This document shows positions 48,701 through 59,200 of a stretch of 64,000 nucleotides of DNA, piece by piece. The stretch is from Conchocele bisecta. Lineage: Eukaryota; Mollusca; Bivalvia; Lucinida; Thyasiridae. The first letter of the stretch is position 1; each line of letters opens with the position of its first letter. The translations under genes were made by a program, and so were the position numbers. Location of the stretch: the NCBI GenBank assembly GCA_029237695.1, contig CM055265.1, positions 70,343,903-70,407,902 of the forward strand. Direction: 5' to 3'. The notes beneath the pieces were generated by a model that worked only from the letters and a program-made list of their open reading frames with translations, had not been told where the DNA came from and did not search any database.

Positions 48701-50155
48701 CGCACTTACCTAGTAGCTCTAGTGAAGGTACACAGGTGCATTCAACAGCATAGAAGAAGTGACAGCAGCTGTATCCATGTCCAGTATGTTGGCTAATTAG
48801 GGACAGTCCGTCTCTTCAATTCAATTCAATTCAATTATGTATTACCATGATTACCGTAGGCTATACAGCTTAACCCTTAGACCGCTACACACAACAATTA
48901 TCGTCGGCTGTTGCTTAAATATCTTGCCTTATTTCTCAATAAAAACATGGTTTGACAGCTCTTCAGAATCATTTCCAAGTGCTGTCAAAGCATGTTGTAA
49001 ATTATTGTAAAGTGCATGTTTTTGATGATAAAAACGGAAAATAGAAAATAAACAGCAGACGACAACAAATTAAGACAGGTGTAAGGGTTAAACCTAAGTC
49101 ACATGAAGCTCCCGGGCAGTGTACGGGCCCCGTACGGGCCCCGTACGGGCCAAATCTCGAGAGAAACCGTGGGTAACCGCACGGCATGCTGTGGGGCCCG
49201 CACGATTTTTCTAAGATTTGTGGGCCCGTAGGGCGCCGTGTAGCTCGTCTCTGACAGTTCAGCATGCACACGTTTCAGACATGGGCTTTTTACGATTTTT
49301 GGCGGGTACATAGCCCGTAGACAGTCGTGCAAGACCCGTACGGGGCCCGTGCGAGGGCCTTACGGGCCCGCACGTTTCCTAGGTCTCCGTACGGCCTTTA
49401 AAACGTCGTATAATCCCCTTGCGGGTCCGTACGTGATACGTACGCGTCTTCGAATCCTAAACCGGCCCCATGCATGTTCCGCACGGGCAGACATGACAGG
49501 TTACGGTCGATTTATTATACATATATTATCTATCATGGGTCCAAAGAAAATGTTCCTGCGTTCCCTCGAATTAACAATTCGTTTCCACGATATAACAATT
49601 CGTTACCACGAATTAACAATTCGTTCCCGTGGATACAGCAGCATTGTTAGTTGCGGACAGAGCCTGTGCAAAACCACCGTACTGAATTGTTTATAGTTAC
49701 TGTCAACAACTAACAATGCTGAGCACTGTATTTCAGGATATTGAACTACGCATGAAACACAGCAATGACGTCATGATCGGCGAGCCGTTGGAAATTCAGT
49801 TGCGGGTGAAAAACAAAGAGGATACTGACAGACTAATCAAGCACGTCCGCTTCCTAGCTTCCCCTATGACGTATACAGACGAGCATGGCGAGGTCTTCTT
49901 CAGGAGAGAATTCGATAATATTGAAATCCGAGCAAACGACGGTAAGGTATATGTGGTTGTGTCTGGAGAAATGGGACTTATCGGATTTACCAGTGTAGAT
50001 CCAGATCAGCCTGTGCATTTGCTCAGGCTGATCAGGATCTGCACTGTACGTCATTCCATGAATAAAGCACCCGTGAGTGTGCTATTTGATCAAGAGCTAC
50101 ACCGGTCAGAAATCCCATAAGCTCTCACTCCTTCCCTCCCTGCCTCCCTCTCACA

Positions 50156-50218
<63 letters not shown>

Positions 50219-53200
50219 CCGGAAAAGTCTGTAAGGTATAGTGTATGGAAATGGGTGGGTCGGGTAACGTTTTCCAAATGTGCCAAGTATTGGGTCGTAT
50301 TGTCTCTTCCACGTTTTGCTGCCGACGAACTTTTGGCTATTAAACACATTAAATCTAAAATATATTTAAAAGTAAGTACTTTTTCACCAATAACAAAAAA
50401 GTAAACCTCCCCAAAAAATTTGTTTGATGAAATTCCATCAAATATTGATTTTATTGCGAAAAAAACGATTTTCCATTGGGAATTTAACATGGGGGCTAAA
50501 AATAGATTTTTTTTTAATATGTTTTTTATTTGTGGACCGATTTTTAAAATATAACTTGTTTTCTTAGTTACACCATTGTCAAGCTATCTCGCCAGGTTTC
50601 GGAGTCAATTTCCACAAATTTTTGATCCCGAAAACGAAAAATTTTGGAAATTGACTCCCCATGTTAAATTCCCACAGGAAAATCCTTTTTTCCAAATAAA
50701 ATCAATTTTTTTTGGTGGAGGGTGACTTTTTTGTTATTGATGAAATAGTACTTACTTTTAAATATTTTTTAGATTTAATTTGTTCAATAGCCAAATGTTC
50801 GTCGGCAGCAAAACGTGGAACAGACAGTAGGTCCAAGGCTTGCTTCCACATGTGATTGTTAGAGCGTTTACTGTTCATACTTCGATGAGATATGACATAC
50901 ATGGGGTTTACAGATTGGGTCCCATCTATTAGGCAAAACATGTTCTTTACAAGAAATAAATAAGTGTATAATTGTGTAGCTATGCCACCAGTTTTAAAAA
51001 TTACGACGGCCCACAATACACTGCAGATTTAGTAATATTTTTACTAATAGTGACTCTCGGTGGTATCAGGCTATTTTGATATGCAAATGAGGCAGAACAG
51101 TTTTAAATTATTTGCACAAATTAAATGCGTCATGTGGAAACAATGTGGGACTCTACTGTCTGTTTCACGAAACCTGCCAACATTTTACGGCCATATAAAC
51201 AATGCAAAAACAATATATTTTTCGATAATATTAAATTTTATCAAAATTTAACAATGAGCCTTCTATTGATTTCGTGAAATTTGGCCAAATATTGATTTCA
51301 TTACGAATAATTAGTTCTCTATGGGAATTTAACATGGGGGAAAAAGAGGTGTAGAACCTGGCGGAGGAGTCGAATAACGAAACATTTAACTAAGAAAACA
51401 AAATTTTGAAGATCGGTCCACTATTTCTGAAATTAGAAAAATGTCTTCATGGCGATTTAAAATGGGGAAATTGTTTTTTCGCAATAAAATCAATATTGGA
51501 CCAAATTTCACGAAATAAAAAGTAGGCTCATTCTTAAATATTGCTACAATTTAATATTATCGAAATATTTATATCGCCGTACAATTTGGGCACGTTTCGT
51601 GTTACAAACAGTAGCTTTAAACATTGCTCATTAATTAAAGCTGTATGTTACGAAACACTAGAGTACAGTGGGGTCAGCGTGTAAGTGCACATACGAACGA
51701 ACACGACAGGTTGGAACCAACCTGTCGTGTTCGTTCGTGTGTGCACTTACACACTGACCCCACTGTAGTTTTATATGTCGACATAACGACTTCTAGGTGA
51801 CATGTATCGGTTTCCGCAGTGTGTTTTATCTAGTCTCATACAAATTATATGTAGCAGTATCATTTGCATTTGAAACAAAATCCCAAGGCTATTGGATTGG
51901 CGAAAGCCGGGCGGGCGGCGGGCGGCGGCGGGCGGCGGGCGGCGGGCGGCGGGCGGCGTCCACAATCAATGTTAAATGTTCGTGTTTTCGTCCATTTCTT
52001 TGTTACTGTACCACATAGGACCAACAAACTTTCACAGCTTCATAACCAAGGGGTGCCCACCACATATCACTATCCAACATGTTACCTTTTTTTGAACTTG
52101 ACCCATTTTTTCCGCGCAGTCGACTTAATTTTTCGCGTTTAGAATGTTCAGTTTTCGTGTTTAAGTCCATTTCTTTGGTACTGTACCACCTAGGAACCAC
52201 CAAACTTTCACAGCCTCATAACCAATGGGTGCCCACCACATACAACTATCCAACATGTGACCATCTTTTTTACCTGGACCTATTATTTCTACGTAATTGA
52301 CTTAGCAATTTTCAACGTTAACTTTTTAACGTACGTCTGGTTAAAGTTTTTTGGTTAAAGTTTTTCTTTCGTTATACTATATCTCTGCAACTGCTTCGCC
52401 CATTACCTTGAAACTTCACATGGGTGTTTATCATCATCCATATTTTCATTCTACCCGCCAACCGTGCGGCCCCTGTGCCCGATGTCAAGGTGAAATTACT
52501 TTGATTTTTTTTGTTAAACTTTTTTCGTGTACTATATCTCTGCAACTGCTTCGCCCATTACCTTGATACTTCACATGGGTGTTTATCATCAATGTCGCGC
52601 CCGCTTGCGGAAAGCGCGATATAGTCGGCATTTTGGCATACGTCCGTCCGTCCGTCCGTCCGTACGTCCGTGTGTCCGGTTAAAGTGTTTTGGTTGAACT
52701 TTTTCCATCTACTATATCTCTTTTTTTAGTGTCTATGCTTGGAAAAAACCTGGCCTTCGTGGCTTTGCCTCGTTTCTTGTTATATTGGACAATCGGCTAG
52801 TATACGATGTTAGCTGATAAATAGAATAACAGCTGTCTGTTGATATCAAGTGTATCAGACTCGACTCGGAAACGGTAGAAATTCATCGGCACGCCTCGGA
52901 ATTCCTACGCGTTTCCTAGCATTGTCTGATCAACCTGATCAACATCCACTACCCTGGTATTCTATACTACTTGTTTAGTATGCTTACTAATTGGTCTGGC
53001 GGTAACAAACAGTGTCTGGGGCAGGGTTGTGACTTCAGCATTGTCAGGAGTGCCGCGGTTGACAAGTGATGTTGATTTAATTGTATAGCGCGGGTTGTAT
53101 TTGAGCAGTTTAATCGCACTGCAATGGCTTTAGTGACTACCTCAAACAGACATCCAATCTTGGTTACATCTTTAAAATAGCATGCAAACATAATGTAGTT

Positions 53201-56200
53201 GTGTAAGGCCATAGGCAACGACTGCACAATCAGCATTCTTGTCAAACAGCAGCAATAAACGTCGATTTATTGACTTGCTGAGTCAGGAGATGCAAGCCGC
53301 AGGCATAATAGTGAAACAGTCAGAGGCAGATGCAGATGTCCTGATAGTTTCAACAGCCTTAACACTGGCTGATGATGCCGAGAAGCCAGTGGTGGTTGTT
53401 GGAACTGACACTGACTTACTGGTGATGCTTGTTGCACTAGCGGTTACAACGGTGGCAATATATATGCTTTGCCGTAGTAACCCAGTGACCCTTTAAAACA
53501 TCCAGGATCTTCAGCATGCTATAAGAGACACCAAAAAACACTTGTTGTTTATGCATGCTGTAAGTGGTTGTGATACAGTATCTGCACCTTATAGACAGGG
53601 AAACCGCAAGGCTTTCAATACTGTACACCATCATCAGGACAAGCATATGTTAGAAACGTTCAGAAATAGTGAAAGCACACATAGCGATATAGAACATGCT
53701 GGTGAACAGTTCTTACTAAAATTGTATGGAGCTGGTCAAGTGAAGACACTTGATAAATACAGACACATTGCCTACAAAAAGGAAATTGGTAGGTCCTCCC
53801 TTAGCTCATCATTTCAGCTTGCGTGTCTCCAAACGACAAGTGCTGCGGCCGAATACCATTCATATCGTACATATTTGACTGTTCAGCAATGGATGGGTAA
53901 CTCAATGCCTCCAATAGAGTGGGGATGGAGATTGCAAGATGATGCTATGTTACCCATGGAGACTGACCTCCCAGTTGCACCATATAAGCTAATGAAAATG
54001 GTTTCATGTGGCTGTAAGACTGGATGTGGAAAGTCATGTGGATGTAGGAAGCTTGGGTTATTTTGCACTGAGATGTGCAGCCAATGTATGGGACAAACAT
54101 GTAATAATAATACGCCCGTACCAGCTGACCAACTGTAATTCATACCGCAGTAAACGCAATAGTCCGGGGTTTATTCCTTAAATACAAATGGCATAACTGT
54201 GTGATCATTGTCAACAATTAAAATGCGTATCACCAATGATGCATATAAATACAAGAAAATGATTTGAAAGATAAACGTGACTTATTTAAGTTGTGACGAG
54301 CACTTATCTAGTCTGAGTGAAGGACATAACATTCATAAAACAGTACATATAAGTGTCCACCATGGTATCAAATGCCATAATTCTTAATCCACAAGTCACA
54401 TTTTATGTATGATCATACAATGTTATTGCTATATTGATGATGCTGTAGTGGTAAAGTGGTATGGATTTACATGTATGTTTACTTACAGGACTGTCACTAT
54501 TCATAATTATACGAGACACGAGTGCATACCAATCTGTATATACCATGAATAGTGATCATGAATGCATTTCCAATGTCAAATCTATTATGTTTTAATACTG
54601 CTTGCCATATATTGTATAATATATGCATTAAATTGAAAATATTGCTATCTACCTTGCGTTTTTTCTTTCAAAATATCCTAAAATCCATCAATTTGGCAGT
54701 TTTGGCGGCCATATTGGCAGCCATCTTGAATTGTATAATTTCAGAAATAACAAAACTGCTTTAAAAATGTATATCTGAGATAATACAGGTAAGCGTATAA
54801 AAAAATCAGCACTTTTTTATGCCTATTTGCCCATATAGCTGAACATTAAAAGATAATGAAAAAATGGCGGCCATCTCGGACGCCATCTTGAATTCCCAAG
54901 TTGGCACCAGCTGGATTTGCTGGGACTTTTAGTATGTTATTACACATACATTTATGCAACTTTCCTGAAAAATTTAGCTTGTTAACAATTTTTTTGGGGT
55001 TTGATGTTTTTTACACCTAATACTCCTGGGCTATACGTACATTGGTTCTCAAACACGGGGTTTGCGGAATGTGAAGCGGGAGGGCGGATTGGTTTTGTCG
55101 AGCCCGCTTGCGGAAAGCGAGACATAGTGATCACAATGACGTCCGGGTGTCCGTGCGTGCGTGCGTCCATCCGTGTCTCAGTCCGTCCGTTCCGTCCGAA
55201 ATCTGCGTTAACGTTTTTAAATACCTTATATATCTGCAGTCCTAAGTCACATTGACTTAAAACATCATATGCTTTTTAGTCATCATCCATATATTCATGC
55301 TGTATCCCACTCATGCGGCCCCTGTGCCCCAATGTCAAGGTCAAATGACTTAAAAAGTTTGTGTTAAAATCTGCGTTAAAGTTTTTACATACTTTATATC
55401 TCCACAATTGTTACTCCAATTTACTTCAAACTTCCAATACTTCCTTTACTTCATCCATATGTTCATTCTATAGCCTGCCCATGTTGTCCACATGCTCAAG
55501 GTCAAAGTCAAATGACTTTGAAATGTATGTTAAAGTTTGTACATACCTTATATCTCCACAAAACTTACTACGATTTACTGAGACCATCAAATGCCTCGGC
55601 TGGCTCGACATGCGGGCCGCGGGCATCTGGGATATATTTTATATTGTTTTGCTTGAGATGTTCGTCTCTGATTTATGATCAGGTTTACAGATGCATACCG
55701 TATGCATATCTTGAAAAAATAAATCAGAGACGAACATCTCAAAAAAAAAAATATGTTCCATAAAGTTACTATAACCTCATTAGACGTGAAAAATCTCACG
55801 ATTTTCGTCAGACATTATAGGAATGAATGGCCTTTTTGTGGAATTTATCGGGGATATAAACTTGGAAAAGTCGCGGGAATACTGGACGAGGCCGGAAATT
55901 TATCGGGGTATAACCTTGGAAAAGTCGCGGGAATACTGGACGAAGGCCGGAAGGCCTGGTCCAGTAATCCCGCGACTTTTCCAAGTTTATATCCCCGATA
56001 AATTCCACAAAAAGGCCATTCATTCCTTATAATTCCAGCATTTGAAATAAATTCATCAAGAAAATGTGTTTATTTTCCGTTTTGTTATGAATTATTTTAA
56101 CTGCGCTTGACGGTTACGGAAAGTAGTTCGACATGGAGTTTACTGGGATATACATTTTGGACGGAGACTTGCAACGGACCAATCAAATGTTAGGGAATTG

Positions 56201-59200
56201 TGTAAATATTTTTGTGCTGGAATTATTTTTGGATTAAGCATATTTTGCATGGTGTCATTTTTATTGATCATGTGGCGAATTTACAGTACAATTTGATTTA
56301 TCCATGACTATAAAATGCTCGACGCGCAGGGATTATTCAGATATCGGCGATATCTGAGAACCAAACTACATTTGTATGGCCTTATGCACAGTCTTCTTGC
56401 AGAGCCCGGTCAGTTGATCTACTTCGTAGTTCGGTCATGCCATCATCTTCAAGCATACGTTAGGGCCCTTAAAAAGTCTGGGCATAATAGTTATGTGATG
56501 TACATTGTAATTTAAAATCGAGGATTGAAAGTTTGTTTTCTAGCAACAATTAAACATATTTGTTAAGTAGTGTACATCCAGAGCAGGATGTTTGCGGCTT
56601 GTTAAAAAAATAGGTCCCACAACATTTATACAAAAACAGGGGCCCGTTTCACTAAACTTCGTACGACTAAAATGTTCGTCAGTGCAAAATTACGATAGTC
56701 TGTAAATTTCAGGTTAACAATGTTTTCTTATGCTCAATACATGTAAATATTTCAATTGAAATTTCCAGACGATCCTAAATTTGCACTTACGAAAATGTTA
56801 GTCGTACGAAGTTTAGTGAAACGGCCCCCAGGAAACTAGGAGAAAACGGGAAACAACGTGTGGTAAATGGTTACATGAATTCTATATGCGGGTGTGACTG
56901 GAGAAACGGGGCTTATGTGATTTGTGACCAGTGTAGCTCCTGATCAAAGTATACGATATTGCAGCCAGATAGCATTAAATCAATGCAACGCCCATCATGC
57001 TTCAAACAAGCAACATACATGTAGATCGTTATAGAGCAGCAGGAGTGTACTATTTCATCAGGAGCTACATAGTTCATAAGCCCCAATTCTCAAGTCACCG
57101 CCAATATGTTGCGCCTGCAAATATGCATCACATACGGCTTATCAAAATCATATCAACTGCGTTGGAAGCAAACATATGCTAATTTCCACATGATGAATAC
57201 TTTAAAACTGCTGAGTCCGAGAGATTAATAAAAGGGCCTTATGATGCGTATGACCAGCGTAGATCGTGGTCATCAATATTTGCAATAATTCCAGCACAAC
57301 AATATTTACACAATTCCCTAACGTTTGATTGGCCCGTAGCAAGTCTCTGTCCAAAATTTATATCCCAGTAAACTCCCACGCCGAACTACTTTCCGTAACC
57401 GTGAGGCGCAGTTAAAAGTTAGTTCTTAAGAAAACGGAAAATAAACACATTTTCTTGATGAATTTATTTCAAATGCTGGAATTATAAGGAATAAATGGCG
57501 TTTTTGTGGAATTCGGGAATACTGGACGAGTCCAGTATTCCCGCGACTTTTCCAAGTTTATATCCCCGATAAATTCCACAAAAAGGCCATTCATTCCTAT
57601 AATATAGTTCGCACGGACATAAATTGAACACAATCAGAAATAGAAGGTCTTATAATGTACATGGGTGATGATTTAATATGATATTTATAAAACACGTTTA
57701 CTGTTTTCATGAGAAACGAGGCTTTGCCGAGTTTCTTATGAAATTAGTAAACAAGTTTAATAAATACAATATTAAATCATCACACATTAGAGTAAATTTA
57801 TTTCATTAACACATCGTCATTCATTGACGCTGTACTGGTCACCAAACCGGTTTTCTGTAACCAAGGTGCATGATCACGTGGTTACAACAACAACAACGTC
57901 GCCCACTCCAAAGTTAGTATTATTTGATATTTTTCTTAATATGCAGCGGATGTTGATGAAATATGGCGCAGCAAACGCGTCTTCATGAGATGCATTTTGG
58001 TGGTCCAGTGAGTTTGGCACAGACTTATGTCATTTTTGCGAAGAATCGGTTTGGCACAGACTTATGTCGTTTTTGCGAAGAATCGATTTCCGTGTCGGAG
58101 ACGGAGACACGGAAATCGATTCTTCGCAAAAACGACAGAAGTTTGGGCGAAAATACAGAGACCACCAAATGCAGCTTAACAAAACGCGTTTGATGCGCCA
58201 TATTTCATCAAAATCCGATACGTAATACGGACAATATAAAAGAATACGTACTTTCAATCGGATGGGTTCTGGAAGTTTCAGTACTTGTAAGGAATGAATG
58301 GCCTTTTTGTGAAATTTATCAGGGATATAAACTTGGAAAAGTCGCGGGAATACTGGACGAACTAATTTGCAACGAACTAATTTGCATATTTATACATTAA
58401 ATAGATGGGGTTAAATTGCTACCCTCGCGAGAGGTATGGGGCGGGGTAGCAATTTTGTTTCGAACGCTGGTCATGTGCTACTGTCCTGAAACCATACTAT
58501 TACGCGTTTCTGTTTGATGGCTGTTTTCGGTTTATTACAAATACATCACAGTAATTGGAAATTCGCAGACTTTAATGGAAGTGCGTGGTATACGTGTGCC
58601 TGTGACTGTAGAAATTGGGATTATGGGATTTGTGGCCAGTGTAGATCCTGATTATATAGCACACGCCTATTGCCTGATAACGACTTATTTATTTGTGTTA
58701 GAAGCATGACGGGTGTTTCGTTGATGGAATGGCGATCAGTGCAGATCCTGATCAGACTGTGCGCATGCACAGTCTGATCTGCATCTACACTGGTCGCAAA
58801 CCACATAAGCCACAGTTCTCCAGTCACAGAGAGACATAATAACTCCGATGCGCATTGCATATTTCATGTTTTATAAGTGGATGTGGCTTGATAAATGGGC
58901 TTATAGCATGTATTGCAATTCTAACTCATGAAATTAGTACATAATGAAGAAATAATGTGAAACATTGTGTTTGCCTTGGGCTAACCTTCTGTGGTTACTA
59001 GTGAATTTCGGATTATAATTATTAGAAGTACATATACTGTCATGTACTCCTGCAATAAAAATATTGAGATTATTTTCGTTTTACTGCCTGCCATATATCT
59101 CATTCGTTGATCCATTTTCGAGCGTCTGTTTGTTTAATCAAGCATGCCTTCTGAGTCATGGGAATTGCTTACATGATAGTTCACACATTATTTTCTCTTC

